Notes: generated by a model not told the origin, from the sequence alone. Counted from the stretch's first letter, positions 11,267 through 21,086 are shown. The stretch: 64,000 nt of DNA from Pseudomonas indica NBRC 103045 (GCF_002091635.1 NZ_BDAC01000007.1:184529-248528), one strand, 5' to 3'. Numbers and translations: made by a program.

Positions 11267-12178
11267 ATGAAACGCGTTATCAACTTCATGGGCATTCGCC
11301 ACCTGGCGTTTGCCGCGACCGTGTTGCTGACCCTGGTATCCCTGGGCAGCCTCGCGTTCCAGGGGCTGAATTTCGGCCTGGATTTCACTGGCGGCACCCT
11401 GATCGAGCTGGGCTACGAAAAGCCGGCCGAGCTCGACAAGGTGCGCAGTCAACTGAGTGCGGCCGGCTATCCGGATGCCGTCGTGCAGAGCTTTGGAGCT
11501 ACCACCGATGTGCTGGTGCGCTTGCAGGGCGACGACCCGCAGCTCGGCAACAAGGTCTCCGCAGCTTTGGAGCAGGCGGATAGCGGCAACCCGGTATCGG
11601 TCAAGCGGGTCGAGTTCGTCGGTCCGGCGGTCGGAGAGGAGCTGCGTGACCAGGGCGGCCTGGGTATGTTGCTGGCGCTGGGCGGCATCCTGGTTTACGT
11701 GGCTTTCCGCTTCCAGTGGAAATTCGGCCTGGGCGCGATCCTCTCGCTGATCCACGACGTGATCGTGACGCTCGGGGTGTTCTCGCTGTTCCAGATTCCC
11801 TTCGACCTCACGGTCCTGGCGGCGGTCCTGGCGATCATCGGCTATTCGCTGAACGATACCATCGTGGTGTTCGACCGTATCCGCGAGAACTTCCGTGTCC
11901 TGCGCAAGGCCGAGCTGATCGAGAATATCAACATCTCCACGACCCAGACGCTGTTGCGTGCCCTTGCAACGTCGATTTCCACCCTCCTGGCGGTCGTCGC
12001 GCTGATGTTCTTCGGTGGGGAGAACCTGTGGGGCTTCTCGTTGGCGCTGTTCATCGGTGTGCTGGCGGGTACTTACTCGTCCGTCTATATCGCCAGCATT
12101 CTGCTGATCTGGCTGAAGCTCACCCGCGACGACCTGATTCCGCCGGCCGTCGAAGAGGCGGTGGACGATCGCCCCTGA
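11267..12178 (+). CDS. secF: Protein translocase subunit SecF
   Basis: Partner of SecD in the proton-driven translocation complex. The 303 residues start MKRVINFMGIRHLAF and contain GLDFTGGTLIELGY (the counterpart of the SecD block), a periplasmic domain, and five C-terminal membrane helices including YSLNDTIVVFDRIREN. It starts 13 bases after secD, clearly in the same operon. Confidence 0.97.
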   Translation: MKRVINFMGIRHLAFAATVLLTLVSLGSLAFQGLNFGLDFTGGTLIELGYEKPAELDKVRSQLSAAGYPDAVVQSFGATTDVLVRLQGDDPQLGNKVSAALEQADSGNPVSVKRVEFVGPAVGEELRDQGGLGMLLALGGILVYVAFRFQWKFGLGAILSLIHDVIVTLGVFSLFQIPFDLTVLAAVLAIIGYSLNDTIVVFDRIRENFRVLRKAELIENINISTTQTLLRALATSISTLLAVVALMFFGGENLWGFSLALFIGVLAGTYSSVYIASILLIWLKLTRDDLIPPAVEEAVDDRP

Positions 12179-12262
12179 GCAGCGAAGCGGAACTCTCGTG
12201 CGGTGCCCGGGTCCAAGGCAAGGACAAAGGCACTCGGGTGCCGATCGAGAGGTAGGAGATAT

Positions 12263-12811
12263 ATGAACAAGTCGATGCTCGTAGGTGCGGTGCTGGGGGC
12301 GGTCGGTGTGACCGCCGGTGGTGCCCTGGCTACTTACAGTCTTGTGGGTGGCGGCCCCGAGTATGCCGAAGTGCTCGCCGTGGAACCGGTCAAGGAAACG
12401 ATCAAGACCCCGCGCGAGGTATGCAAGGACGTCACCGTGACCCGCCAGCGTCCGGTGCAGGATCAGCATCAGATCGCAGGCACCGTGATCGGTGCAGTGG
12501 CAGGCGGATTGCTGGGTAACCAGGTCGGTGGTGGCAATGGCAAGAAGATCGCGACCGTGGCTGGTGCTGCTGCCGGTGGTTATGCCGGCAACAAGATCCA
12601 GGAAGGCATGCAGGCGCGTGACACCTACACGACGACCGAGACCCGCTGCAATACGGTGACCGACACCAGCGAAAAGGTGGTCGGCTATGACGTGAAGTAC
12701 AAGCTGGGTGAAAAGGTCGGGAAGGTGCGGATGGATCGCGATCCGGGTGCCGCCATTCCGGTGAAGGATGGTCAGTTGGTTCTGGTGCAGCAGTCCCAGG
12801 CTGCTCAGTAA
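12263..12811 (+). CDS. Glycine-zipper 2TM domain envelope protein
   Basis: A 182-residue protein starting MNKSMLVGAVLGAVGVTAGG, preceded by a TAGGAG Shine-Dalgarno sequence. The first 25 residues form a hydrophobic signal or anchor helix. Residues about 73-115 form a glycine-zipper 2TM (Rick_17kDa-like) segment: GTVIGAVAGGLLGNQVGGGN, then GAAAGGYAGNKIQEGMQ. The C-terminal half contains a conserved Cys and a YDVKYKLGEKVGKVRMDRDPG block, and another Cys lies before the zipper. Related proteins sit in the envelope and some affect lipoprotein or stress signalling, but no precise role is known. It is downstream of secF and ends at a strong terminator. Confidence 0.88.
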   Translation: MNKSMLVGAVLGAVGVTAGGALATYSLVGGGPEYAEVLAVEPVKETIKTPREVCKDVTVTRQRPVQDQHQIAGTVIGAVAGGLLGNQVGGGNGKKIATVAGAAAGGYAGNKIQEGMQARDTYTTTETRCNTVTDTSEKVVGYDVKYKLGEKVGKVRMDRDPGAAIPVKDGQLVLVQQSQAAQ

Positions 12812-12831
12812 GCGAAAAATCGAGACAAAAG

Positions 12832-12856
12832 AAAACCCGGCCTAGGCCGGGTTTTT
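12832..12856. terminator. Bidirectional intrinsic terminator
   Basis: AAAACCCGGCC and GGCCGGGTTTT form an 11-bp perfect palindrome with a 2-base centre, with A- and T-runs on the two sides. It lies 20 bases after the glycine-zipper gene and 11 bases after the end of the converging suhB gene, so it serves both. Confidence 0.92.
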
Positions 12857-12867
12857 CGTATCTGCGG

Positions 12868-13683
12868 TCAGCGTTTCAGCGACGGCGGAAGGTGTGGCTG
12901 AATCGCAGTTAGTACCGCCTTGAAGCACTTGGTATTGCCGGCGACGATGTGGCCCTTTTCCAGGAATTCGTGGTTGCCGGTGAAATCGCTCACCAGGCCA
13001 CCAGCTTCCTGTACCAGCAGGGCACCTGCGGCCATATCCCATTCGGATAGGCCGAATTCCCAGTAGGCGTCGTAGCGGCCTGCGGCTACGTAGGCGAGAT
13101 CCAGGCTGGCGGCCCCTGCGCGGCGAATACCGGCGGTCTGTCCGACCAGGCTGCGGAACATGTTCAGGTAATTGTCCAGATGGTCCATCTGGCTGTCGCG
13201 GAAGGGGAACCCTGTGCCGAGCAGTGCGCCTTCCAGGCCCTTGCGCGGGCTGACGCGCAGGCGGCGACCGTTCAGGGCTGCGCCACGACCGCGGCTGGCG
13301 GTGAATTCTTCCTGGCGGACCGGGTCGAGCACCACGGCGTGTTCGAGACGGCCGCGATATTTGCAGGCGATGCTCACGGCGAAGTGCGGTACGCCGCGAA
13401 TGAAGTTGGTGGTTCCATCCAGCGGGTCGATGATCCATTGGTAGTCGGCACCTTCGCCGCTGCCTTCGATCAGTCCGCCTTCTTCGCCTTTGAAACCGTG
13501 ATTCGGGTAGGCCTTGCGCAGGGCGTTGACGATGGTCTGCTCGGCAGCGCGATCGACCTCGGTCACATAATCCTTGGCTTCCTTCTCGTTGACCGAGATG
13601 ACATCCAGCCGCTCGATGGAACGGAAGATCAATTCTCCGGCGCTGCGGGCTGCGCGCAGCGCGATATTCAGCATAGGCTGCAT
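12868..13683 (-). CDS. suhB: Inositol-1-monophosphatase family protein SuhB
   Basis: Mg2+-dependent phosphatase fold of 271 residues. Metal-binding motif A is WIIDPLDGTTNF (DPLDGTTNF at 86-94), the upstream Glu lies in KGEEGG near 65-70, and motif B is WDMAAGALLVQEAGG near 220. In E. coli SuhB is part of the rRNA antitermination complex, and in P. aeruginosa it affects virulence regulation; those are known roles of the family, not seen here. It is divergent from trmJ. TAGAAT on the minus strand at 13723-13718 is a possible -10 box without a good -35 box. Confidence 0.95.
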   Translation of the reverse strand: MQPMLNIALRAARSAGELIFRSIERLDVISVNEKEAKDYVTEVDRAAEQTIVNALRKAYPNHGFKGEEGGLIEGSGEGADYQWIIDPLDGTTNFIRGVPHFAVSIACKYRGRLEHAVVLDPVRQEEFTASRGRGAALNGRRLRVSPRKGLEGALLGTGFPFRDSQMDHLDNYLNMFRSLVGQTAGIRRAGAASLDLAYVAAGRYDAYWEFGLSEWDMAAGALLVQEAGGLVSDFTGNHEFLEKGHIVAGNTKCFKAVLTAIQPHLPPSLKR

Positions 13684-13828
13684 GGACGATTACCTGGGAT
13701 GTTAAAGAAAGCCGGCCATTCTAGCAGAAAAGCATGGCGCGGGTAGCGCACCTTGTGTGGCGCGTGGCGTTCGCCGGGGGGCTTCTGTAAGATTTGCTGC
13801 CTTTTTGCGGTTTTGTGTGTGGTGCCCG

Positions 13829-14602
13829 GTGCTGCAGAACATACGAGTGGTCCTGGTGAATACCAGTCATCCCGGCAATATCGGCGGGGCGGCGCGCGCC
13901 ATGAAGAACATGGGGCTCTCCCGTCTGGTGCTGGTCGATCCCGAGGATTTTCCCAGCGGGGAGGCCGTCGCACGCGCTTCCGGCGCGACGGATATTCTCG
14001 ATAATGCGCAGGTCGTCGGCACGTTGGAAGAGGCGCTGGTAGGGTGCAGTGTGGCGCTCGGCACCAGTGCACGGGACCGGCGCATCCCCTGGCCGCTCCT
14101 GGATCCGCGTGAGTGTGCGGCAACCTGTCTCGATCAAGTGGAGGCCGGGGCGGAGGTCGCGTTGGTTTTCGGGCGTGAATATGCCGGCCTGACCAACGAA
14201 GAGTTGCAGCGCTGCCAGTTCCATGTCCATATCCCGTCGGACCCGGAATTCGGTTCGCTCAACCTGGCCGCTGCGGTGCAGGTGCTGGTGTACGAGGTTC
14301 GCATGGCCTGGCTGGCGGCCCAGGGGCAGCCGACCAAGATGGAAAAGCTGGAGACCACGGCGATTCTCAATTCCCAGCCGGTGACGGTGGAGGAGCTGGA
14401 GCTTTTCTATGGGCATCTGGAAAAGACGCTGGTGGAAATCGGCTTTCTCGACCCCGAGAAGCCGAGGCATCTGATGTCGAGATTGCGCCGGCTTTACGGG
14501 CGTTGCGGTATCAGCAAGCTGGAAATGAATATCCTGCGTGGCATTCTGACGGAGACTCAGAAGGTTGCCCGGGGAGAGCCTCACAAGCGGAGAGAAGACT
14601 GA
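13829..14602 (+). CDS. trmJ: tRNA (cytidine/uridine-2'-O-)-methyltransferase TrmJ
   Basis: SPOUT-class methyltransferase that modifies position 32 of tRNAs. The GTG at 13829 gives [17 protein letters not shown] and 257 residues, matching Pseudomonas TrmJ; a longer reading from 13757 would add a non-conserved 24-residue head. Family blocks include [14 protein letters not shown] (N-terminal) and [16 protein letters not shown] plus [11 protein letters not shown] (SAM-binding knot). The stop overlaps the cysE ATG by one base (TGATG). A possible -10, TAAGAT, lies at 13788-13793. Confidence 0.93.
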   Translation: MLQNIRVVLVNTSHPGNIGGAARAMKNMGLSRLVLVDPEDFPSGEAVARASGATDILDNAQVVGTLEEALVGCSVALGTSARDRRIPWPLLDPRECAATCLDQVEAGAEVALVFGREYAGLTNEELQRCQFHVHIPSDPEFGSLNLAAAVQVLVYEVRMAWLAAQGQPTKMEKLETTAILNSQPVTVEELELFYGHLEKTLVEIGFLDPEKPRHLMSRLRRLYGRCGISKLEMNILRGILTETQKVARGEPHKRRED

Positions 14603-15378
14603 TGTTCGAGCGCGTTCGAGAAGATATCCAGAGCGTTTTCCATCGCGATCCGGCTGCGCGCAACGCGTTCGAGGTGCTGACCTGCTATCCGGGCCTTCAT
14701 GCGATCTGGCTGCATCGTCTGGCGCATGCGCTGTGGGGGGCTGGCTGGAAATGGTTGGCGCGCCTGGTATCGAATTTCGGCCGTTGGTTGACCGGGATCG
14801 AGATCCATCCGGGAGCGAAGGTCGGCCGGCGCTTCTTCATCGATCATGGTATGGGCATCGTGATTGGCGAGACGGCGGAAATCGGCGATGACGTGACGCT
14901 GTATCAGGGGGTGACCCTGGGTGGTACCAGTTGGAACAAGGGTAAGCGCCATCCGACGCTGGAAGATGGCGTGGTGGTCGGTGCAGGTGCCAAGGTACTA
15001 GGGCCGTTTACCGTGGGGGCGGGGGCGAAGATCGGTTCCAATGCGGTAGTGACCAAGGCCGTGCCGGCCGGTGCTACGGCGGTCGGTATTCCCGGGCGAA
15101 TCATCGTCAAGGCCGATGGTGAGCAAGAGGCCAAGCGCCAGGCTATTGCCGAGAAGTTCGGCTTCGACGCTTATGGCGTTGGCCAGGATATGCCTGACCC
15201 GGTGGCGCGGGCGATCGGTCAGTTGCTGGACCACCTGCAGGCGGTGGATGCGCGTCTGGAGGGTATGTGCGCGGCGCTCAAGGCGTTGGGTAGCGATTAT
15301 TGTGCCAAGGAACTGCCCGAGTTGCGCGAAGAGGACTTCGCCGGGGTCAAGGATGACGATAGCAAGCCTGCGGCCTGA
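14602..15378 (+). CDS. cysE: Serine O-acetyltransferase
   Basis: Makes O-acetylserine, the precursor of cysteine. The 258 residues start [21 protein letters not shown]. The catalytic region reads [42 protein letters not shown] left-handed beta-helix repeats (about 65-165) with the conserved [12 protein letters not shown] loop. The C-terminal tail is longer than in E. coli and may differ in feedback or CysK docking. Its location just ahead of the isc operon is functionally sensible, since IscS uses cysteine as sulfur donor. It overlaps trmJ by one base. Confidence 0.96.
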   Translation: MFERVREDIQSVFHRDPAARNAFEVLTCYPGLHAIWLHRLAHALWGAGWKWLARLVSNFGRWLTGIEIHPGAKVGRRFFIDHGMGIVIGETAEIGDDVTLYQGVTLGGTSWNKGKRHPTLEDGVVVGAGAKVLGPFTVGAGAKIGSNAVVTKAVPAGATAVGIPGRIIVKADGEQEAKRQAIAEKFGFDAYGVGQDMPDPVARAIGQLLDHLQAVDARLEGMCAALKALGSDYCAKELPELREEDFAGVKDDDSKPAA

Positions 15379-15408
15379 TGCGCGTTTGCCGGTGTGCTGC
15401 TATGATGC

Positions 15409-15426
15409 GCGCCCCTGCTGGGGCGC
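15409..15426. terminator. Hairpin after cysE, possible weak terminator
   Basis: GCGCCCC, loop TGCT and GGGGCGC form a perfect 7-bp stem 30 bases after the cysE stop and upstream of the isc promoter. Only a short TTAAA follows, so termination would be partial at best. Confidence 0.45.
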
Positions 15427-15454
15427 TTAAACCTGAGTAAAAGGATAGGTCTTT

Positions 15455-15486
15455 TAGTTGACTTAAATACTCGGGAATTGCATACT
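15455..15486 (+). promoter_or_regulatory. isc operon promoter with IscR type 1-like operator
   Basis: TTGACT at 15458-15463 and CATACT at 15481-15486 are separated by exactly 17 bases, 35 bases before the iscR ATG. The spacer reads TAAATACTCGGGAATTG. TTGACT plus ACTCGGGAAT resembles the type 1 IscR sites at the E. coli iscR promoter, so [2Fe-2S]-IscR probably represses its own operon here. The match is from memory of the consensus. Confidence 0.75.
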
Positions 15487-15520
15487 CGCTGCAAACCAGC
15501 GATCCCGTGGTATTCCAACC

Positions 15521-16018
15521 ATGCGTCTGACCACCAAAGGCCGTTACGCCGTCACCGCCATGCTCGATCTGGCTCTGCATGCCCAGCATGGTCCGGTGTC
15601 CCTGGCGGATATTTCCGAGCGCCAAGGAATTTCCCTGTCTTATCTGGAGCAGCTGTTTGCCAAGCTTCGTCGCGGCAATCTGGTGACCAGTGTGCGTGGT
15701 CCTGGAGGAGGGTATCAGCTCTCCCGGGATATGCAGGGTATCCAGGTGGCCCAGGTGATCGACGCGGTCAATGAGTCGGTCGATGCCACCCGTTGCCAAG
15801 GGCTCGGGGACTGCCATTCCGGCGATACCTGCCTCACTCACCACCTCTGGTGCGACCTCAGTCAGCAGATTCATGAATTCCTCAGTGGTATCAGCCTGGC
15901 CGACCTCGTTACCCGCCGCGAGGTGCAGGAGGTCGCCCAGCGTCAGGATCAGCGTCGCTGCAGTACCAGTGCGAGGGCGCCGCGCCTGGATAAGATTGAA
16001 GCGTCCGCCGTTGAATGA
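15521..16018 (+). CDS. iscR: Iron-sulfur cluster regulator IscR
   Basis: Rrf2-family [2Fe-2S] transcription factor that senses Fe-S demand. The 165 residues start [19 protein letters not shown], with a winged helix-turn-helix at about 10-60. Cluster ligands Cys92, Cys98 and Cys104 are intact in [18 protein letters not shown], and a following His (107 or 108) is positioned as the fourth ligand. It heads the isc operon 30 bases before iscS and lies downstream of an IscR-like promoter site. Confidence 0.97.
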   Translation: MRLTTKGRYAVTAMLDLALHAQHGPVSLADISERQGISLSYLEQLFAKLRRGNLVTSVRGPGGGYQLSRDMQGIQVAQVIDAVNESVDATRCQGLGDCHSGDTCLTHHLWCDLSQQIHEFLSGISLADLVTRREVQEVAQRQDQRRCSTSARAPRLDKIEASAVE

Positions 16019-16048
16019 GCAGGATGCCAGCCTGATAGGAGAAGTTTG

Positions 16049-17263
16049 ATGAGATTGCCGATTTACCTCGACTACTCGGCCACGACACCGGTGGATCCCC
16101 GCGTTGCCCAAAAGATGAGCGAATGTCTGCTGGTCGATGGCAACTTCGGTAACCCGGCATCGCGCTCCCACGTGTTCGGTTGGAAAGCCGAAGAAGCGGT
16201 GGAGAATGCCCGCCGGCAGGTGGCCGAGCTGGTCAATGCCGACCCGCGCGAGATCGTCTGGACGTCCGGTGCCACCGAGTCCGACAACCTGGCCATCAAG
16301 GGTGTCGCGCATTTCTATATGGGCAAGGGCAAGCACATTGTGACGTCCAAGATCGAGCACAAGGCGGTCCTGGATACCACTCGCCAGCTCGAGCGCGAAG
16401 GCTTCGAGGTGACTTATCTCGAGCCGGGCGAAGACGGGCTGATCACCCCGGCGATGGTCGAGGCCGCTCTGCGCGACGACACCATTCTGGTCTCGGTGAT
16501 GCACGTCAATAACGAGATCGGCACGATCAACGATATTGCCGCCATCGGCGAGTTGACCCGTTCCCGGGGCGTGCTGTTCCACGTGGATGCCGCGCAATCC
16601 ACCGGCAAGGTCGAGATCGATCTGGAAAAGATGAAAGTCGACCTGATGTCCTTCTCCGCCCACAAGACCTACGGGCCGAAGGGGATCGGCGCGCTCTACG
16701 TGCGCCGCAAGCCACGTGTTCGCCTGGAGGCGATCATTCATGGCGGCGGTCATGAGCGTGGCATGCGCTCCGGTACGCTGGCGACCCACCAGATCGTCGG
16801 CATGGGCGAAGCCTTCCGTATCGCGAAGGAGGAAATGGCCCAGGAGAACGAACGTATCCGCGGCCTGCGCGACCGTTTCTATCGCCAGGTCGAAGGTATC
16901 GAAGAGCTTTACGTGAACGGCAGCCTGACTGCGCGTGTGCCGCACAACCTCAACCTCAGCTTCAACTATGTCGAGGGCGAGTCGTTGATCATGGCGCTCA
17001 AGGACCTGGCGGTGTCTTCCGGGTCGGCCTGTACTTCGGCCTCCCTGGAGCCGTCCTATGTGCTGCGTGCGCTGGGGCGTAACGATGAATTGGCACACAG
17101 TTCGATCCGCTTCACCTTCGGTCGTTTCACCACCGAAGAAGAGATCGACTATGCGGCGCAGAAGGTCTCCGAGGCGGTCTCCAAGCTGCGCGAGCTTTCG
17201 CCGCTGTGGGATATGTTCAAAGAGGGTGTCGACCTGTCGAAGGTCGAGTGGCAGGCGCATTGA
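16049..17263 (+). CDS. iscS: Cysteine desulfurase IscS
   Basis: PLP enzyme that takes sulfur from cysteine for Fe-S assembly and tRNA thiolation. The ATG at 16049 ([19 protein letters not shown]) follows a TAGGAGA Shine-Dalgarno sequence and gives 404 residues. The PLP-binding Lys206 lies in SFSAHKTYG. The mobile-loop catalytic Cys328 lies in [15 protein letters not shown]. The C terminus [16 protein letters not shown] is the IscU-binding tail typical of group I enzymes. It is second in the isc operon. Confidence 0.98.
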   Translation: MRLPIYLDYSATTPVDPRVAQKMSECLLVDGNFGNPASRSHVFGWKAEEAVENARRQVAELVNADPREIVWTSGATESDNLAIKGVAHFYMGKGKHIVTSKIEHKAVLDTTRQLEREGFEVTYLEPGEDGLITPAMVEAALRDDTILVSVMHVNNEIGTINDIAAIGELTRSRGVLFHVDAAQSTGKVEIDLEKMKVDLMSFSAHKTYGPKGIGALYVRRKPRVRLEAIIHGGGHERGMRSGTLATHQIVGMGEAFRIAKEEMAQENERIRGLRDRFYRQVEGIEELYVNGSLTARVPHNLNLSFNYVEGESLIMALKDLAVSSGSACTSASLEPSYVLRALGRNDELAHSSIRFTFGRFTTEEEIDYAAQKVSEAVSKLRELSPLWDMFKEGVDLSKVEWQAH

Positions 17264-17289
17264 CGCCCTGACGTGAGAGGAATTGCAAC

Positions 17290-17676
17290 ATGGCATACAG
17301 CGACAAGGTCATTGACCACTACGAAAACCCGCGCAACGTCGGCAAGCTCGACGCCGAAGATCCGAATGTCGGGACCGGCATGGTCGGTGCGCCGGCTTGC
17401 GGTGATGTGATGCGTCTGCAGATCAAGGTCAACGAGCAGGGCGTCATCGAGGACGCCAAGTTCAAGACCTACGGCTGTGGTTCGGCGATCGCGTCTAGCT
17501 CACTCGCCACCGAGTGGATGAAGGGCAAGACCCTGGATGAAGCCGAGACCATCAAGAACACCCAGCTCGCCGAAGAACTGGCTCTGCCTCCGGTCAAGAT
17601 TCACTGCTCGGTGCTCGCCGAGGACGCCATCAAGGCGGCCGTGCGCGATTACAAGCAGAAGAAAGGCTTGCTCTGA
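17290..17676 (+). CDS. iscU: Fe-S cluster scaffold IscU
   Basis: Scaffold on which IscS, IscX and frataxin-type partners build a cluster before handover by HscAB. The 128 residues contain the three ligand cysteines Cys37 (GAPACGD), Cys63 (YGCGSA) and Cys106 (KIHCSV). The chaperone-recognition motif LPPVK is at 99-103. It lies 26 bases after iscS. Confidence 0.98.
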   Translation: MAYSDKVIDHYENPRNVGKLDAEDPNVGTGMVGAPACGDVMRLQIKVNEQGVIEDAKFKTYGCGSAIASSSLATEWMKGKTLDEAETIKNTQLAEELALPPVKIHCSVLAEDAIKAAVRDYKQKKGLL

Positions 17677-17703
17677 GTCGTTTCAGTGAGTGAGGAGTTT
17701 TCG

Positions 17704-18027
17704 ATGGCCATCACCATGACCCCAGCCGCCGCCCAGCACGTTCGCCGCTCCCTCGAAGGGCGTGGCAAGGGCGAGGGTATCCGCCTGGGTGTGCGCACCA
17801 CGGGCTGCTCCGGCCTGGCTTATGTACTGGAGTTCGTGGACGAGACCGGTGCTGACGACCAGGTTTTCGAAAGCCATGGCGTGAAGGTGATCATTGACCC
17901 GAAAAGTCTGGTCTACCTCGATGGCACGGAACTCGATTTCGTTCGCGAAGGCCTCAACGAAGGCTTCAAGTTCAACAATCCCAACGTCCGCGGCGAATGC
18001 GGCTGTGGCGAGAGTTTCAATGTCTGA
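17704..18027 (+). CDS. iscA: A-type Fe-S carrier IscA
   Basis: Carries assembled clusters or iron to apo-targets. The ATG at 17704 follows TGAGGAG and gives 107 residues starting [17 protein letters not shown]. The three conserved cysteines are Cys35 (TTGCSGLAY) and the C-terminal pair in GECGCGESF. It sits between iscU and hscB. Confidence 0.97.
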   Translation: MAITMTPAAAQHVRRSLEGRGKGEGIRLGVRTTGCSGLAYVLEFVDETGADDQVFESHGVKVIIDPKSLVYLDGTELDFVREGLNEGFKFNNPNVRGECGCGESFNV

Positions 18028-18035
18028 GGCTCTCC

Positions 18036-18557
18036 GTGGGTAGTCCTTGTCACTTTGCGCTGTTCGACCTTCAGCCGGACTTTCGCGTCGATCTCGAACA
18101 ACTGGCGGCGCGCTATCGCGAGTTGGCGCGCACTGTTCATCCGGATCGCTTTGCCGATGCGTCGGAGCGCGAGCAGCGCTTGGCTCTGGAACGTTCGGCC
18201 AGCCTCAACGAGGCCTACCAGACGCTGAAGAGCGCGCCGCGGCGGGCGTTGTACCTGCTGGCGCTGAATGGTCGTGAGCTGCCGCTGGAGGCCACTGTTC
18301 AGGACCCCGATTTCCTCATGCAGCAGATGCACTGGCGCGAGGAGTTGGAGGACCTGCAGGACAGCGCGGACTTGTCGGGCGTGGCGGCATTCAAGCGCCG
18401 TCTCAAGGGAGCTCAGGAAGAGCTGAACGAGGCGTTCGCTGCCTGCTGGAACGATGCGGCCCATCGTGAAGAGGCCGAGCGCCTCGTACGGCGGATGCAG
18501 TTCCTCGACAAACTCTCCTACGAAGTGCGCCAGTTGGAAGAGCGCCTCGACGATTAA
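18036..18557 (+). CDS. hscB: Fe-S assembly co-chaperone HscB
   Basis: J-type co-chaperone that brings IscU to HscA. The GTG at 18036 ([16 protein letters not shown], 173 residues) has GAGG at 18026-18029 with a 6-base spacer; a start further upstream would overlap iscA. The J-domain HPD motif is seen as [11 protein letters not shown] near residue 31-33. The C-terminal three-helix IscU-binding domain (about 90-170) includes [13 protein letters not shown]. It starts 8 bases after iscA. Confidence 0.96.
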   Translation: MGSPCHFALFDLQPDFRVDLEQLAARYRELARTVHPDRFADASEREQRLALERSASLNEAYQTLKSAPRRALYLLALNGRELPLEATVQDPDFLMQQMHWREELEDLQDSADLSGVAAFKRRLKGAQEELNEAFAACWNDAAHREEAERLVRRMQFLDKLSYEVRQLEERLDD

Positions 18558-18600
18558 CCTGCGCGTTGCCCTTGGCGACGCGCCCGATATCCAGGCAAGC

Positions 18601-20463
18601 ATGGCTCTACTTCAGATCGCTGAACCCGGACAGAGTCCCCAGCCACACCAGCGTCGTCTGGCGGTGGGGATCGATCTGGGCACTACCAATTCTCTGGTCG
18701 CTGCCGTCCGCAGTGGCTTGTCCGAGCCCCTGGCCGACGAGAGTGGAGACGTCATCCTGCCGTCTGCCGTGCGCTATCACGTCGATCGGGTCGAAGTAGG
18801 GCGGACTGCCAAGGCTGCGGCAGCCGAGGACCCGCTGAACACTGTACTGTCGGTCAAGCGCCTGATGGGGCGCGGTCTGGCGGATGTGAAACAATTGGGC
18901 GAACAGTTGCCCTACCGCTTCAGCGGCGGCGAGTCGCACATGCCGTTCATCGAGACCGTACAGGGGCCGAAAAGCCCGGTGGAGGTCTCTGCCGATATTC
19001 TCAAGGTGCTGCGTCAGCGCGCCGAAGCCGCGTTGGGTGGCGAGCTAGTCGGTGCGGTCATCACCGTGCCTGCCTATTTCGATGAGGCCCAGCGCCAAGC
19101 CACCAAGGATGCCGCGCGTCTCGCCGGTCTGAGCGTCCTGCGTCTGCTCAACGAGCCAACGGCGGCTGCCGTTGCCTATGGCCTCGACCAGCAGGCCGAG
19201 GGGATCGTGGCGATCTACGACCTGGGCGGCGGTACCTTCGATATTTCCATCCTGAGGCTGAGCCGTGGGGTGTTCGAAGTCCTGGCCACGGGCGGCGACA
19301 GCGCGCTGGGCGGTGATGATTTCGATCATGCGATTGCAGGCTGGATCGTCGAGCAGGCCGGATTGTCCGCCGATCTCGATCCGGCGGCCCAGCGCAGTCT
19401 GCTGCGAGCCGCATGTGCGGCAAAAGAGGCACTGACCGGCGAAACCTCCGTGACGGTCGAATACGGCGCCTGGCAGGGGCTGTTGACGCGTGAGCATTTC
19501 GACGCGCTGATCGAGCCGATGGTGGCTCGCAGCCTCAAGGCGTGTCGCCGGGCCGTGCGTGACGCGGGTATCGAGCTGGAGGAGGTCGAGGCGGTAGTCA
19601 TGGTGGGTGGGTCCACCCGTGTGCCGCGCGTTCGTCAGGCGGTCGCCGAACTCTTCGCTCGCGAGCCATTGACCGATATCGACCCCGATCAGGTCGTGGC
19701 CATCGGTGCGGCCATCCAGGCCGATACGCTGGCCGGTAACAAGCGCGGCGGCGATGAGTTGCTTCTGCTCGATGTGATTCCTCTGTCGCTCGGCCTGGAA
19801 ACCATGGGTGGGCTGATGGAGAAGGTGATTCCTCGCAATACCACCATACCGGTGGCGCGTGCCCAGGATTTCACCACTTACAAGGATGGCCAGACGGCCA
19901 TGATGATCCATGTGCTGCAGGGCGAGCGCGAGCTGATCAGCGATTGTCGCTCCCTGGCACGTTTCGAATTGCGCGGTATTCCGCCCATGGTGGCTGGTGC
20001 GGCGAAAATCCGGGTGACCTTCCAGGTAGACGCGGATGGTTTGCTGAATGTCTCGGCTCGCGAGCTGGGCTCGGGTGTCGAGGCGAGCATCCAGGTGAAG
20101 CCGTCCTATGGTCTGACCGACAGCGAAATCGCTCGCATGTTGCAAGACTCTTTCCAGCATGCGGGCGACGACAAGGCCGCGCGTGCGCTGCGCGAGCAGC
20201 AGGTCGATGCTCAGCGTCTGCTGGAGGCAGTTGCCGCTGCCCTGGAGGCCGATGGCGAGCGTCTGCTCAGTGCCGACGAGCGCGCGGCCATCGAATCGCA
20301 GATGGAGCAGTTGCGTGAACTCATGGCGGGTACCGATGGCCTTGCCATCGAGCGGCAGGCCAAGCGCCTCACCCAAATTACCGACGCCTTTGCTGCGCGT
20401 CGTCTGGATGCCACGGTGAAAGCCGCCCTGGCCGGACGTCGCCTGAACGAACTCGAGGAATGA
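18601..20463 (+). CDS. hscA: Fe-S assembly chaperone HscA (Hsp70 type)
   Basis: Specialised Hsp70 that releases the cluster from IscU. The ATG at 18601 gives [17 protein letters not shown] and 620 residues. Nucleotide-binding motifs are intact: GIDLGTTNS near 24-32, [17 protein letters not shown] near 152, [10 protein letters not shown] near 205 and [12 protein letters not shown] near 340. The substrate-binding domain follows from about 390 ([20 protein letters not shown]). It is preceded by hscB and followed after 3 bases by fdx. Confidence 0.97.
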   Translation: MALLQIAEPGQSPQPHQRRLAVGIDLGTTNSLVAAVRSGLSEPLADESGDVILPSAVRYHVDRVEVGRTAKAAAAEDPLNTVLSVKRLMGRGLADVKQLGEQLPYRFSGGESHMPFIETVQGPKSPVEVSADILKVLRQRAEAALGGELVGAVITVPAYFDEAQRQATKDAARLAGLSVLRLLNEPTAAAVAYGLDQQAEGIVAIYDLGGGTFDISILRLSRGVFEVLATGGDSALGGDDFDHAIAGWIVEQAGLSADLDPAAQRSLLRAACAAKEALTGETSVTVEYGAWQGLLTREHFDALIEPMVARSLKACRRAVRDAGIELEEVEAVVMVGGSTRVPRVRQAVAELFAREPLTDIDPDQVVAIGAAIQADTLAGNKRGGDELLLLDVIPLSLGLETMGGLMEKVIPRNTTIPVARAQDFTTYKDGQTAMMIHVLQGERELISDCRSLARFELRGIPPMVAGAAKIRVTFQVDADGLLNVSARELGSGVEASIQVKPSYGLTDSEIARMLQDSFQHAGDDKAARALREQQVDAQRLLEAVAAALEADGERLLSADERAAIESQMEQLRELMAGTDGLAIERQAKRLTQITDAFAARRLDATVKAALAGRRLNELEE

Positions 20464-20466
20464 CCG

Positions 20467-20805
20467 ATGCCGCAGATTGTTTTTCTGCCCCATGCCGAGC
20501 ACTGTCCCGAGGGGGCCGTGATCGAAGCGCAACCCGGCGAAACCGTTCTTGACGCCGCCTTGCGCAATGGCATCGACATCGAGCATGCCTGCGAAAAGTC
20601 CTGTGCCTGCACCACCTGCCATGTCGTCATCCGTGAAGGTTTCGGCTCGCTGGAACCATCCGACGAGTTAGAAGACGATATGCTCGACAAGGCGTGGGGG
20701 CTGGAGCCTTCCTCTCGGCTTTCCTGCCAGGCCGTAGTGGCGGACGAAGATCTGGTAGTGGAAATTCCGAAGTACACTATCAATCAGGTTTCCGAAGGGC
20801 ACTGA
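20467..20805 (+). CDS. fdx: ISC-type [2Fe-2S] ferredoxin
   Basis: Supplies electrons to IscU/IscS-dependent cluster assembly. The 112 residues show the adrenodoxin-type cluster motif CEKSCACTTCHV (C-x5-C-x2-C) near residues 42-51 and the fourth Cys in RLSCQAVV near 87. The VIREGFGSLEPSDELEDDMLDKA acidic segment is typical of ISC ferredoxins. It lies 3 bases after hscA. Confidence 0.97.
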   Translation: MPQIVFLPHAEHCPEGAVIEAQPGETVLDAALRNGIDIEHACEKSCACTTCHVVIREGFGSLEPSDELEDDMLDKAWGLEPSSRLSCQAVVADEDLVVEIPKYTINQVSEGH

Positions 20806-20823
20806 GGCGAAGCGGGAGCGATC

Positions 20824-21024
20824 ATGAGTCTTAAATGGACGGATGTCCTGGATATCGCCATCGAGCTGGCAGAGAGCAAGCCGGACGTGGACCCGCGCTA
20901 CGTCAATTTCGTCGATCTGCACCGCTGGGTACTGGCCTTGCCGGACTTCGACGACGATCCCCAGCGTGGCGGCGAGAAGGTTCTCGAAGCCATCCAGGCG
21001 GCGTGGATCGAAGAGCACGACTGA
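20824..21024 (+). CDS. iscX: ISC accessory protein IscX
   Basis: A 66-residue acidic protein that binds IscS and modulates desulfurase activity and iron supply. The sequence MSLKWTDVLDIAIELAE followed by PDVDPRYVNFVDLHRWVLALPDF is diagnostic of the family. It is the last gene of the iscRSUA-hscBA-fdx-iscX operon and ends 33 bases before a terminator-like hairpin. Confidence 0.95.
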   Translation: MSLKWTDVLDIAIELAESKPDVDPRYVNFVDLHRWVLALPDFDDDPQRGGEKVLEAIQAAWIEEHD

Positions 21025-21057
21025 GCCAGGGCCCCGGCCCTACGCATTTCACTGGAA

Positions 21058-21086
21058 CCCGCGTATAATCCGCGGGTTTAATTTTT
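21058..21086 (+). promoter_or_regulatory. ndk -10 element embedded in a terminator-like hairpin
   Basis: CCCGCG and CGCGGG form a 6-bp stem whose 7-base loop is TATAATC, followed by TTTAATTTTT. The structure resembles an intrinsic terminator for the isc operon. Its loop is also a perfect -10 box (21064-21069) about 50 bases before the ndk ATG. The -35 region at about 21041 (TACGCA) is poor. Confidence 0.5.

Noticed and set aside
15347..17296. Long minus-strand frame across iscR-iscS
   Set aside because: Overlaps two certain genes with full catalytic motifs and has no ribosome site or domain of its own.
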